In this document: positions 33,977-45,697 of the stretch, one piece after another | Numbering within the stretch: position 1 is the first letter of the stretch | How the letters are laid out: every line of letters begins with the position of its first letter | NCBI RefSeq assembly: GCF_020171945.1 | Contig: NZ_JAIVAP010000021.1 | Location: 1 to 64,000 of the forward strand | DNA from: Bacillus infantis | GTDB taxonomy: Bacteria; Bacillota; Bacilli; Bacillales; Cytobacillaceae | DNA length: 64,000 bases | Reading direction: 5' to 3' | The notes under the pieces: model-generated | Told to the model about the DNA's origin: nothing | The model's input: the letters and a program-made list of their open reading frames with translations, nothing else | Database searches by the model: none | Position numbers and translations under genes: made by a program

Positions 33977-34018
33977 ATTAAGCCTCGGGAATTCGCCGGC
34001 TACTCCTTTCGGTTTAAT
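33977..34018 (+). promoter_or_regulatory. Intercistronic stem-loop after the binding-protein gene
   Basis: ATTAAGCC (33977-33984) pairs with GGTTTAAT (34011-34018, one G-U) enclosing a GC-rich interior. No T tract follows, so it is not a terminator of the usual kind. Such structures between binding-protein and permease genes usually stabilise the upstream mRNA or attenuate the downstream part (inference). Confidence 0.4.
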
Positions 34019-34089
34019 GGAGCTAACTGATTATCAGGCGGATGAACGGGGCTTTTTCCTACTCAAAACAAGGTTGGGAGCTGATGAAT

Positions 34090-35040
34090 ATGATGCCGGC
34101 AAAAGCCAGCCAGACAGTGACAGCAGAAAAGCCGGGGCATGGTCCTGGCACAGCAAGGCCAAACAGAAGGCTTAAAATAAAGAATGGTGCAGTTGGATGG
34201 TCGTTTATCATCATTGCAGCCGGATTAATTTGCTTATTTTATTTTTATCCAATGGCACAGGCATTGCTTCTTTCGTTCCAGTCAGGGACAGGCGCAAACC
34301 TTCAATTCACCGGGATTGATAATTATACCCGGCTCCTGAAGGACCCAACTTTCCTGACGACGCTTAAAAATACAGTTATCTTCTTGATCGTCCAGGTGCC
34401 GGTGATGATTATCCTGGCCTTATTCCTTTCTGTATTGCTTAACAACAAAACACTTAAATGGAAGGGACTGTTCAGGACAGCCATCTTTTTGCCGTGCGTG
34501 ACCTCATTGGTTGCCTACTCGGTCATTTTTAAGTACCTTTTCAGCCAGGACGGAATCATCAATATTATGCTAATGAAGCTTGCACTCATATCTGAGCCGA
34601 TATCCTGGCTCACTGACCCGTTCTGGGCAAAAGTGACGATCATTGTGGCCATCACTTGGCGGTGGACGGGATATAATATGATTTTTTATTTATCGGCTCT
34701 TCAAAATGTGGACCAGTCAATCTATGAAGCAGCCAAAATGGACGGCGCCTCTTCTTTTCAGCAGTTCTTCAGAATAACGGTGCCCATGCTGAAGCCGATC
34801 ATTCTCTTTACATCTATTACATCAACAATCGGTACACTGCAGCTGTTTGACGAAGTCATGAATATCACGGCGGGCGGACCGGCAAATGCAACTATGACAA
34901 TCTCTCAATATATCTATAATCTATCCTTTAAGTACACACCTGACTTTGGCTATGCTGCAACGGTTTCATATGCCATTGTTATCTTGATTGTCATTTTCTC
35001 CATCATTCAGTTTAAAGTGGCAGGTGACAGGAATGAGTAA
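34090..35040 (+). CDS. Sugar ABC transporter permease (first)
   Basis: A membrane permease of about 316 residues, of the MalF/UgpA type, with six main hydrophobic helices. The EAA loop reads YEAAKMDGASSFQQFFRITVPMLKPIILF, which contacts the ATPase. The start is uncertain among ATG codons at 34084, 34090 and 34093; 34090 has the best spacing from GGGAG. Its stop overlaps the second permease start by 8 bases. No ATPase gene is present in the operon. Confidence 0.88.
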   Translation: MMPAKASQTVTAEKPGHGPGTARPNRRLKIKNGAVGWSFIIIAAGLICLFYFYPMAQALLLSFQSGTGANLQFTGIDNYTRLLKDPTFLTTLKNTVIFLIVQVPVMIILALFLSVLLNNKTLKWKGLFRTAIFLPCVTSLVAYSVIFKYLFSQDGIINIMLMKLALISEPISWLTDPFWAKVTIIVAITWRWTGYNMIFYLSALQNVDQSIYEAAKMDGASSFQQFFRITVPMLKPIILFTSITSTIGTLQLFDEVMNITAGGPANATMTISQYIYNLSFKYTPDFGYAATVSYAIVILIVIFSIIQFKVAGDRNE

Positions 35041-35857
35041 ATCGAATCGTATAATAGGCTACACCGTACTGGTGACGGCTTCTATCATTTCCATATTCCC
35101 GTTTCTATGGATGATCGTCAGTTCAACAAACAGGTCAGCAGATGTAACGAAAGGCAGGCTGCTTCCAGGCAGCCACTTTATGGATAATATGACGAACCTC
35201 CTGAATACGGTTGATCTAGTACCGGCTTTGATGAATTCAGCGAAAATCTCGATTTCTACGACGCTGCTGGCGCTTCTGATTGCTTCCCTTGCAGGCTATG
35301 GCTTCGAAATTTACCGAAGCCGGGCGAAGGATATCGTTTTCAATATCCTGCTTTTATCTATGATGATTCCGTTTGCTGCTTTAATGGTACCTTTGTTCCG
35401 CATGTTCGGAACCATTTCGCAGACCATGCCAATGATTGGGATCGACACCCTGACGGCAGCTGTCCTGCCGACGATTACAACCGCTTTTCTGATCTTCTTC
35501 TTCAGGCAGAGCACAAAGATGTTCCCGCGCGATATTCTTGAAGCAGGAAGGATTGATGGACTCACTGAGCTGGGCATCTTTTTCCGCATTTATGTGCCAA
35601 CCATGAAAACGACTTATGCTGCAGCTGCAATCATTACCTTTATGGCAAGCTGGAACAGCTATCTTTGGCCGCTGGTTGTCCTTCAATCACCGGAAAACCA
35701 GACGATTCCGCTATTGATTTCAAATCTGGGCTCCAGCTATTCGCCTGACTATGGTGTGATCATGACAGCCATCGTCATTGCTACCCTCCCGTCTGCACTG
35801 ATTTTCTTCATTATGCAGAAGCACTTCGTGGCAGGGATGATGGGATCGGTAAAATAA
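35033..35857 (+). CDS. Sugar ABC transporter permease (second)
   Basis: A 274-residue permease of the MalG/UgpE type with six predicted helices and the EAA loop LEAGRIDGLTELGIFFRIYVPTMKTTYA. The ATG at 35033 lies inside the end of the preceding permease gene (8-base overlap), following AGGTGACAGG. Together with the first permease it forms the channel; the missing ATPase is probably MsmX, which serves many such importers in Bacillus (established for B. subtilis, inferred here). Confidence 0.9.
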   Translation: MSKSNRIIGYTVLVTASIISIFPFLWMIVSSTNRSADVTKGRLLPGSHFMDNMTNLLNTVDLVPALMNSAKISISTTLLALLIASLAGYGFEIYRSRAKDIVFNILLLSMMIPFAALMVPLFRMFGTISQTMPMIGIDTLTAAVLPTITTAFLIFFFRQSTKMFPRDILEAGRIDGLTELGIFFRIYVPTMKTTYAAAAIITFMASWNSYLWPLVVLQSPENQTIPLLISNLGSSYSPDYGVIMTAIVIATLPSALIFFIMQKHFVAGMMGSVK

Positions 35858-35868
35858 ACTTTTTATAA

Positions 35869-38925
<3,057 letters not shown>

Positions 38926-38949
38926 GAATTCTTTGAAGCAGGTGAACGT

Positions 38950-41166
38950 ATGCTAATACATGCAAGCACAGAGACCAGACAGTTCCATCTGACAAATGGG
39001 CAGGTCAGCTATATTTTTCACGTCATGAAAAACGGCCAGCTTGGCCATCTATATTATGGAAAAGCACTGCGCCACCGGGAGGATTTTTCCCATTTGCAGG
39101 TTTATGATATACCAACCGCAGCGAGCTGCCATCCTTACGCGGATGATCCTGCTTTTTCCCTTGAGACTCTGCGCCAGGAATTTCCTGTCTATGGGAGCTC
39201 GGATTTCAGGGAGCCTGCCATTGTGGTCAAAAGAAATGGATTGAATCATATCCCTGACTTTCGCTTTGTACAGTTTGAAATAATGGAAGGGAAGCCCCTG
39301 CTTAAGGGGCTTCCGGCCACCTATACGGAGGAGAATGGGGAAGCGGCCACACTCCAGATTTTTTTAAGGGATGAAAAGCTTCAGGCTGAGCTTGTGCTGA
39401 ATTACACCATTTTCAAGAATCATCCTGCGATCACAAGAAGCGTCCGCCTTAAAAATGAAGGTGATGAGCCTCTTGATATCGACCGTTTGATGAGTGCGTC
39501 CATTGATTTACCTGATAGTAACTTTCGCTTTCTTCATCTGGCAGGTACCTGGTCAAGGGAGCGGCATGTGAAGGAAAGAAAGCTCCAAGCAGGAATCCAG
39601 TCCATTTCAAGCATAAGAGGGGCAAGCTCTCACCATCATAATCCGTTTGCAGCATTGGCGAGGCCTGATGCGACCGAGCATAGCGGCGAGGTCTATGGCT
39701 TCAACTTTGTTTACAGCAGCAATTTCATCATTCAGGCTGAGGTGGACCATTATGAAGCAGCAAGGCTGACAGCTGGCATCCATCCTTTCGGGTTTCATTG
39801 GTCTTTGGGAAAAAAGGAGTCATTCCAGAGCCCGGAGGCAGTAATGATATACTCTGACAGCGGACTGAACGGGATGAGCCAGGCTTTTCACAATCTTTAC
39901 CGGAAACATCTGATTCCTGCGCAATGGCGCACAAAAGAACGGCCGATTCTGATTAATAACTGGGAAGCCACCTACTTCGATTTTAACGAAGAAAAGCTCG
40001 TGAATATCGCAAAATCGGCTGCGGAGCTGGGAATCGAGCTGTTTGTCCTGGATGATGGCTGGTTTGGCAAGCGCAATGATGATACAACCTCGCTCGGCGA
40101 CTGGGAAACTGACGAAAGCAAGCTCCCGAATGGATTGGAGAAGCTGGCAGAAAAAATAAAGGAAACCGGAATGAAATTCGGCCTTTGGTTCGAGCCGGAA
40201 ATGATCAGTCCGAAAAGCAGATTGTATGAAAAGCACCCTGACTGGGCGGTAGGTCAAACCCTGGGGAGGAACCAGCTGGTCCTGGATTTCTCACGGGAAG
40301 AAATCGTCGAGTATTTATATGAGAAAATGTCAGGCATCATTAAAACGACAGGATTGGCCTACATTAAATGGGACATGAACCGGAATATCACGGAAGCCTT
40401 TTCAGCAAAACTTCCGGCCGGGCAGCAGGGGGAATTCTTCCACCGCTATATACTTGGGGTGTACCGCTTGTATGAAAAGCTGACAGCAGAATTTCCTGAG
40501 GTATTATTTGAATCGTGTGCAGGAGGGGGCGGCAGGTTCGATCCCGGAATGCTGTATTATGCCCCGCAGGCGTGGGCAAGCGATGATACAGATGCAGTCG
40601 AAAGATTGAAGATCCAATATGGGACCTCTTTTGCCTATCCTCTGTATAGCATCGGATCACATGTATCAGCCGTGCCGAACCATCAGACTTTAAGAGAGAC
40701 TCCGCTGTCTACCCGGGCCAATACAGCCTATTTTGGGACATTCGGTTATGAATTGAATCCTCTTAGTCTATCAGATGAAGAGCGCAGCCAAATTTCAGAG
40801 CAGGTTTCTTTTTATAAACAGCATCGAAGCCTGTTAAGGGAAGGACATTTTTATAGATTATTGAGTCCTTTCGAAGGAAACGAAACTGCCTGGCTGACAG
40901 TGAATGAGGACAAGACGGAGGCACTTGCCGGCTGGTATAAGGTATTGGCAATGGCGAATCCGCCGAAACAGCAAACGCTGAAGCTCTCAGGACTGGACCC
41001 TTCTATTAAGTATCAGGTATCAGGAAGCAGCAGAAGCTATTATGGAGATGAGCTGATGCAATCAGGGCTGCAGCTGCCCGCTGAGTTCAACGGTGTCAAT
41101 GGAAAGGCTGCCGAGCGCGGCGGAGATTTCCAATCATATGTATTTCATTTAAAAGCAGTGGATTAA
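38950..41166 (+). CDS. Alpha-galactosidase, GH36
   Basis: A 738-residue GH36 enzyme, close in length to AgaA of Geobacillus stearothermophilus. An N-terminal beta-supersandwich precedes the barrel: LINNWEATYFDFNEEKL, ELFVLDDGWFGKRNDDTTSLGDW, FGLWFEPEMISPKS. The nucleophile aspartate is about 475 in YIKWDMNR, SCAGGGGRFDPGMLYY follows, and the acid/base aspartate is about 545-546 in WASDDTD. No signal peptide is present. It cleaves alpha-1,6-galactosides such as melibiose and raffinose after import. It is the last gene of the operon, ending at a strong terminator. Confidence 0.93.
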   Translation: MLIHASTETRQFHLTNGQVSYIFHVMKNGQLGHLYYGKALRHREDFSHLQVYDIPTAASCHPYADDPAFSLETLRQEFPVYGSSDFREPAIVVKRNGLNHIPDFRFVQFEIMEGKPLLKGLPATYTEENGEAATLQIFLRDEKLQAELVLNYTIFKNHPAITRSVRLKNEGDEPLDIDRLMSASIDLPDSNFRFLHLAGTWSRERHVKERKLQAGIQSISSIRGASSHHHNPFAALARPDATEHSGEVYGFNFVYSSNFIIQAEVDHYEAARLTAGIHPFGFHWSLGKKESFQSPEAVMIYSDSGLNGMSQAFHNLYRKHLIPAQWRTKERPILINNWEATYFDFNEEKLVNIAKSAAELGIELFVLDDGWFGKRNDDTTSLGDWETDESKLPNGLEKLAEKIKETGMKFGLWFEPEMISPKSRLYEKHPDWAVGQTLGRNQLVLDFSREEIVEYLYEKMSGIIKTTGLAYIKWDMNRNITEAFSAKLPAGQQGEFFHRYILGVYRLYEKLTAEFPEVLFESCAGGGGRFDPGMLYYAPQAWASDDTDAVERLKIQYGTSFAYPLYSIGSHVSAVPNHQTLRETPLSTRANTAYFGTFGYELNPLSLSDEERSQISEQVSFYKQHRSLLREGHFYRLLSPFEGNETAWLTVNEDKTEALAGWYKVLAMANPPKQQTLKLSGLDPSIKYQVSGSSRSYYGDELMQSGLQLPAEFNGVNGKAAERGGDFQSYVFHLKAVD

Positions 41167-41171
41167 AAAGG

Positions 41172-41197
41172 AGGGCGGGAGAACCGCCCTTTTTTTA
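41172..41197. terminator. Terminator of the importer-galactosidase operon
   Basis: AGGGCGG and CCGCCCT form a stem around GAGAA, followed by seven T; an A run on the left lets it also serve the convergent gene. Confidence 0.8.
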
Positions 41198-41203
41198 ATG
41201 CGA

Positions 41204-41701
41204 TTAAACTGCTGATCCCGCCATCTCTTTGCCTTTAACAAATCTCCCGAATATAAAACGGACAAGCGGACCCATAATGAGAAGCTGCAGGGGCAGGGCG
41301 AAGATAAAGTTTTTAAAAGCGATTGATCCGTAGCTTTGCACCCATGACCCCCCAGTCAGATGTCCGGTGAGATAGGCTGTCATGAGTCCGTACAAAGACA
41401 TAAGGAGAACCATTCCCGCTACCATGCATAATGACATAGAAACAATGCTGATAAATTTATTCGATTTATCATAGGGCAGCATAGAAGCAATCCTTCCGGC
41501 CGCAGGGCCTACGATAAATACTTCCAGTACGATTGCCACAGCAAAGCCGGCAATGTACTGAAAGATTAATGAAAGAATTGGTATTTCACCGATCATTCCA
41601 TTGATTACGAGATTATAAGTCGTCATAGCGACCACCATTCCAAGGCACATCATCAGCCCGAACTGCAGGCTTTCTTTTTTCGTTGTCGGCACGTTCATCA
41701 T
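41204..41701 (-). CDS. DUF2798-type membrane protein
   Basis: A 165-residue membrane protein with four helices arranged as two DUF2798-like repeats. Each has the pattern of a helix of about 20 residues, a short loop with N or G, and a second helix ending in GP(L/A): ...FIVGPAAGRIA and ...LLIMGPLVRFIFGRF. The function is not known. It is leftward and shares a terminator with the galactosidase operon. A perfect 20-bp palindrome (41915-41934) about 210 bases upstream may control it. Confidence 0.75.
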   Translation of the reverse strand: MMNVPTTKKESLQFGLMMCLGMVVAMTTYNLVINGMIGEIPILSLIFQYIAGFAVAIVLEVFIVGPAAGRIASMLPYDKSNKFISIVSMSLCMVAGMVLLMSLYGLMTAYLTGHLTGGSWVQSYGSIAFKNFIFALPLQLLIMGPLVRFIFGRFVKGKEMAGSAV

Positions 41702-41914
41702 CCCTTCTTTTGATACCCAGTTATTATAGGGAGAGAAGGAACCCCCTCGTAAGTGAACATTTTGTGAACTTTTTTATATGCCATTCATAGATGATTTATC
41801 CCGAAAGAAAGGTACTTATGATATTTTCCCGTTCTTATCAGAAAAGTCATCAGGCAATTCTCCATGCAGCCTTTAGAACCGAAGATTGCAGATGCCCCAA
41901 GTGTTTAAGGCTCT

Positions 41915-41934
41915 TTAATCAAACGTTTGATTAA
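41915..41934. promoter_or_regulatory. Perfect 20-bp palindrome, candidate TetR-type operator
   Basis: TTAATCAAACGTTTGATTAA is fully symmetric. It overlaps the stop codon of the small membrane gene to its right and lies about 210 bases upstream of the DUF2798 gene. It has no T tract and a low-GC stem, so a terminator is unlikely. TetR-family operators often have this form. Confidence 0.55.
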
Positions 41935-42260
41935 GAAGAAAACTGTACATTTTTCCTCTTTTTTAAAAAGAACAGAAACCACCAAACTGCTAAATATAAA
42001 TATCCTGTTAATGAAAATAGAGTCCAGCCCGCACCTTGCTGCAGCTGGCTGATGAAGTGTTCCAGCTCATTTACTGAAGTATCTCTTTCGATGCTTGAGA
42101 TCATGCTGACAATCGGTAAGCTCAGGACAGAGAGAATTAAGATGACTGATGGAATCATCAGCTGTTTTTTAATAATAGAATAGACCGCCGCAGCCAATGT
42201 GATGAACAGAATACAATAATAGATTGCCCAGAACCAGCCGGGCATAGTCTCCCAATACAT
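41931..42260 (-). CDS. Small membrane protein of unknown function
   Basis: A 109-residue protein I do not recognise by family. It has three hydrophobic helices (about 9-26, 34-52 and 79-98) and a basic C terminus (KKRKNVQFSS). A polar stretch between helices 2 and 3 (SIERDTSVNELEHFISQLQQ) is probably outside. AGGAGG stands before the ATG. It lies upstream of the DUF2798 gene in the same direction with about 230 bases between them. Confidence 0.65.
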   Translation of the reverse strand: MYWETMPGWFWAIYYCILFITLAAAVYSIIKKQLMIPSVILILSVLSLPIVSMISSIERDTSVNELEHFISQLQQGAGWTLFSLTGYLYLAVWWFLFFLKKRKNVQFSS

Positions 42261-42292
42261 AATGATCCTCCTGATTTCAGCCTATAATATGC

Positions 42293-42997
42293 TCACTGTA
42301 TTTGCTGCCTCTCGATCAACCCTAAAGAAAGCTCCCTCCGGATCTGGGAGATGTGCTTTTCCATGGAGAGCCTTGCTTCCTGGACCTGGCCTGATGCGAT
42401 GGCCAGAAAGATTTCTTTATGCTCTTCAATGGTATCCTTCCTTCTCGAGGGATCAAGGAGCCTTTCCTTTCTAGTGGCACGGATGGTGTCATTCATATGT
42501 CCGCTTACCGTTTCAAACAGTTTGGCAAAGATAGAATTGCGGGCGGCATTGACAATGGCGAAATGAAAGTCGACATCCGCCTTAATCCCCAGCTCTGCAT
42601 CATCGGTGCTCTCCATCAGGAGAAGGGCCTGTCTGATCGGCTCCAAATCCAGAGAGCCTGCCCGCTGTGCTGCAAGTCCGGCACATTCCACCTCTAAAGC
42701 ACGCCTCAGTTCCAGCATTTCATACACAAGCTTAGTTTTTTCATTTTCAATAGTAAAAGAGACGCTCTCTGGCCGGGCTTCCGTATTGGCTTTCAAATAG
42801 CTCCCGCTGCCCTGCCTGATTTCAAGCAGCCCTTGTGCCTCGAGCTGCCTTAAGGCTTCTCTGACAGATGTGCGGCTCGCCTTAAAGCGGGCCGCCAGCT
42901 CCCGTTCAGTCGGAAGCCTGTCCCCGGGCTGGAAGGCACCGGAAAAAAGTATTTGCTGGAGGTGATCTATTATAGTTTCATAAGCTTTTTTTTTCAT
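42293..42997 (-). CDS. GntR/FadR-family transcriptional regulator
   Basis: A 234-residue regulator with an N-terminal GntR winged helix (QILFSGAFQPGDRLPTERELAARFKASRTSVREALRQLEAQGLLEIRQGSGSYL) and a C-terminal FCD ligand domain of the FadR type, with the metal-binding-type residues D and H in VDFHFAIVNAA and H in EEHKEIF. I chose the ATG at 42997 with GGGAG 8 bases upstream. It diverges from the FAD-dependent dehydrogenase gene and is similar to regulators of lactate or glycolate use (LutR/LldR class), so it probably controls the neighbouring genes. Confidence 0.85.
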   Translation of the reverse strand: MKKKAYETIIDHLQQILFSGAFQPGDRLPTERELAARFKASRTSVREALRQLEAQGLLEIRQGSGSYLKANTEARPESVSFTIENEKTKLVYEMLELRRALEVECAGLAAQRAGSLDLEPIRQALLLMESTDDAELGIKADVDFHFAIVNAARNSIFAKLFETVSGHMNDTIRATRKERLLDPSRRKDTIEEHKEIFLAIASGQVQEARLSMEKHISQIRRELSLGLIERQQIQ

Positions 42998-43124
42998 ATT
43001 ATTCACTCCCTAAAAATGACAGGTGAAGCGATTTCATCATACAGAAAATTAAAGGAAAGCTCAACAGTATAGAAGAAGTTATTGATTTTTTCAGATTATT
43101 TAGTAAAATTAACGAAAAGGTTGG

Positions 43125-43151
43125 ACCAATCTTGAAATGTAACTGATTGGT
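43125..43151. promoter_or_regulatory. Inverted repeat, candidate GntR operator
   Basis: ACCAATC (43125-43131) and GATTGGT (43145-43151) are perfect inverted arms with a 13-base spacer, in the divergent region between the GntR gene and the dehydrogenase gene and about 30 bases before the latter's start codon. FCD-type regulators usually prefer shorter spacers, so this is tentative. Confidence 0.45.
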
Positions 43152-43182
43152 AGGAACTATTATTCAGCAGGGAGAGGGATGC

Positions 43183-44556
43183 ATGAGTACAGTCAGCGTG
43201 GAAGCGATCGGGGAACTGCAGAGTATGTTAAAAGAAGGGCAGGTATCTGTCAATCAAACAGAAAGGGAGCAGCGCAGCCGGGATGAATCCTATCATAAGG
43301 AAAGCCTGCCGGATGTCGTCGTCTTTCCGGAATCGGCGGAGGATGTTAAAAAAATCATCATGGCGGCCAGGCGGCATAAGATGCCGGTTGTCCCATTCGG
43401 GCGCGGAACCAGCCTGGAAGGGCATGTGATCCCCTATGACGGCGGGATCACTGTCGATTTTTCAAAAATGGATAAAGTGCTGGAGGTCAGGGAGAAGGAC
43501 TTTCTTGTGAGGGTGCAGCCGGGCGTTACTCGGTCCCAGCTGAACAAAGTGCTGAAGAAATATGGTTTGTTTTTCCCGGTTGATCCTGGGGCAGATGCCA
43601 CTTTAGGCGGGATGGCTGCGACCAATGCGAGCGGGACGACCTCGGTCAGGTATGGAGTGATGCGGGATCAGGTCCGCGATCTTGAAGTGGTGACAGCTGA
43701 CGGGACCATTATACATACAGGCAATCTGGCGGCAAAATCATCCTCGGGCTATCATTTGAACGGGCTGTTTGTCGGGTCTGAAGGGACGCTGGGCTGCTTT
43801 ACAGAACTAACTTTGAAGGTGTACGGCATTCCGGAAGCCATTCTGGCGGCAAGGGCCTCGTTTCCAACAATCAGTTCTGCGGTCGAAGCAATCGTCGGCA
43901 TCCTGCAGGCAGGAATCCCAATAGCCAGGGGAGAGCTAGTTGATGAGGCTTCAATGAAACAGGTCAATTTATTCAGCGGGACCGGGTATGCTGAAAAGCC
44001 GACGCTGTTTCTGGAGTTTCATGGAAACGGGGCCGGCCTGAAGCAGGATGTTGAGTTCATGAAGGCAATTGCTGAGGATTGCCAGGCAGAACAAATCGAC
44101 TTTGAAACCGACAACTCTTCCAGGACACAGCTCTGGGAGGCGCGCCATAATCTCGCTTATGCTTATATTCACGGGTATCCAGGAAAGAAGATGATGGTAA
44201 CGGATGTGTGCCTGCCTATCTCAGAACTGGCCGGAGCTGTGGAACACAGCAAGATTCACCTCGATGCACTGGGATTGGCCGGGGGCATAGTAGGGCATGT
44301 CGGGGACGGGAATTTCCATGTGCTGCTGATGATCAATATGGATGATCCGGTGGAGGTGCAGCAGGCAGAGGAGTTCAATGAAAGGATAGTCATGTATGCA
44401 TTGGAGCGGGGAGGGACCTGTACAGGAGAGCATGGGGTCGGGATTGGAAAGCAGAAGTATCAGGAGAGGGAGCATGGCGAGGCCTATGAGGTGATGAAGA
44501 AAATCAAGCGGGCCATTGATCCTGAAGGCCTCCTGAATCCCAATAAACTTGTCTAA
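43183..44556 (+). CDS. FAD-linked 2-hydroxyacid dehydrogenase (GlcD / D-lactate dehydrogenase family)
   Basis: A 457-residue flavoprotein of the VAO/GlcD family. The FAD-binding PP-loop region includes VVVFPESAEDVKKIIMAARRHKMPVVPFGRGTSLEGHVIP, then FFPVDPGADATLGGMAATNASGTTSVRYGVMRDQV. The C-terminal cap ends CTGEHGVGIGKQKYQEREHG...IKRAIDPEGLLNPNKL, with the conserved GEHG. Members oxidise D-lactate, glycolate or related 2-hydroxyacids. The ATG at 43183 follows GGGAGAGGG. The neighbouring GntR regulator and BASS transporter suggest uptake and oxidation of one small acid; which one cannot be decided. Confidence 0.85.
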   Translation: MSTVSVEAIGELQSMLKEGQVSVNQTEREQRSRDESYHKESLPDVVVFPESAEDVKKIIMAARRHKMPVVPFGRGTSLEGHVIPYDGGITVDFSKMDKVLEVREKDFLVRVQPGVTRSQLNKVLKKYGLFFPVDPGADATLGGMAATNASGTTSVRYGVMRDQVRDLEVVTADGTIIHTGNLAAKSSSGYHLNGLFVGSEGTLGCFTELTLKVYGIPEAILAARASFPTISSAVEAIVGILQAGIPIARGELVDEASMKQVNLFSGTGYAEKPTLFLEFHGNGAGLKQDVEFMKAIAEDCQAEQIDFETDNSSRTQLWEARHNLAYAYIHGYPGKKMMVTDVCLPISELAGAVEHSKIHLDALGLAGGIVGHVGDGNFHVLLMINMDDPVEVQQAEEFNERIVMYALERGGTCTGEHGVGIGKQKYQEREHGEAYEVMKKIKRAIDPEGLLNPNKLV

Positions 44557-44577
44557 TTAGAAAGCGGGGGAAAATTG

Positions 44578-45561
44578 ATGAAGGTTCTTGAAACAATCAG
44601 TACAATTGCCGGCAAATATTTTGCCGTATGGGTCATCTGCATGGCGGTGATTGCATACCTGCTGCCTGATCCGTTCCTTGTGTTCGGCAGCTATATCACC
44701 ATCCTGCTTGGCGTTGTTATGTTCGGGATGGGGCTGACCTTGAAGGGGACCGACTTTAATCTTATTTTTAAAAATCCGGTGCCTGTTATTATCGGTGTCT
44801 GTGCCCAGTTCATCATCATGCCGCTCGGGGCATTCGCAATTGCTTACCTTTTGAATCTGCCTGCAGAGCTTGCGGCCGGCCTGGTCCTCCTTGGATCCGT
44901 ACCAGGGGGAACGGCTTCCAATGTAATGGTCTACTTGGCAAAAGGGAATCTGCCTCTTTCCATCGCGATGACTTCGTTCTCAACGCTCCTGGCCCCGCTG
45001 GCGACACCCTTTATCCTGCTGCTGCTGGCAGGCCAGTGGATGCCGGTGGATGCTAAAGCCATGATCCTATCGATTGTACAGGTCATCATTGTTCCGATCG
45101 TTCTTGGCCTGCTGATCCGCCGCTTTATGCCGCAGGCTGTAGAAAAAGGCATTACTGTCATTCCGCTTATTTCCGTTATTGCCATCATCATCATTGTGGC
45201 AGCAGTGGTGGCAGGAAATGTAGCCAACATCGCATCGGCAGGGCTGCTGACCTTTGCAGCTGTAGCGCTTCATAATGGTTTAGGACTGTTATTGGGCTAT
45301 TTAGCGGCTGCAGCTTTAAGGCTGGATGAAAGCACGCGGAGGGCCATCAGCATTGAGGTCGGCATGCAGAACTCAGGTCTTGGTGTGGCGCTTGCTACCG
45401 CACACTTTGGCCCTCTCGCTGCACTGCCGAGTGTAGCTGGTGCTGTGTGGCATAATATATCCGGACCGATTTTGGCTACCTATTGGTCGAAGAAGCCTGT
45501 TTCCGAAAGAGCAAAAGAAGATTACCCCATTGGTGCAGGGAATGCGAAAACAAATGTATAG
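44578..45561 (+). CDS. BASS-family sodium-coupled transporter
   Basis: A 327-residue bile acid:sodium symporter family protein (YocS/PanS-like) with about ten helices. Motifs include MFGMGLTLKGTDF, LLGSVPGGTASNVMVYLAKGNLPLSIAMT (Na+-site region) and EVGMQNSGLGVALATAHFGPLAALPS. Family members carry organic anions, such as pantoate, 2-oxoacids or bile acids, with sodium. It starts 21 bases after the dehydrogenase stop (ATG 44578 after GGGGGA), so a coupled role in import of the dehydrogenase substrate is inferred. Confidence 0.88.
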   Translation: MKVLETISTIAGKYFAVWVICMAVIAYLLPDPFLVFGSYITILLGVVMFGMGLTLKGTDFNLIFKNPVPVIIGVCAQFIIMPLGAFAIAYLLNLPAELAAGLVLLGSVPGGTASNVMVYLAKGNLPLSIAMTSFSTLLAPLATPFILLLLAGQWMPVDAKAMILSIVQVIIVPIVLGLLIRRFMPQAVEKGITVIPLISVIAIIIIVAAVVAGNVANIASAGLLTFAAVALHNGLGLLLGYLAAAALRLDESTRRAISIEVGMQNSGLGVALATAHFGPLAALPSVAGAVWHNISGPILATYWSKKPVSERAKEDYPIGAGNAKTNV

Positions 45562-45581
45562 CAGCGAGTGAGATTTAGGAG

Positions 45582-45606
45582 AAGCACTGCAGCGGCAGTG
45601 CTTTTT
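45582..45606 (+). terminator. Rho-independent terminator
   Basis: AGCACTGC/GCAGTGCT perfect 8-bp stem with AGCG loop, then TTTT. Confidence 0.8.
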
Positions 45607-45633
45607 CTGTTTTGTGGCAAGGAAGCGGAAAGC

Positions 45634-45690
45634 AAAAATGCCGGCCCGCTAAATCCGCCGGGGGAAGGCGGCCTTTAACGAGCCAGCATT
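45634..45690 (-). terminator. Large two-part terminator hairpin of htpX
   Basis: On the minus strand a 15-bp outer stem (arms 45690-45676 and 45651-45637, G-U pairs included) encloses a second GC stem CCGCC/GGCGG, followed by a T run. It ends the leftward htpX gene. Confidence 0.65.
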
Positions 45691-45697
45691 AGTGGTA

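Noticed and set aside
34090-35857. Importer thought to be broken because the ATPase gene is missing
   Set aside because: Carbohydrate importers of this family in Bacillus usually share a single ATPase such as MsmX, so an incomplete operon is normal.
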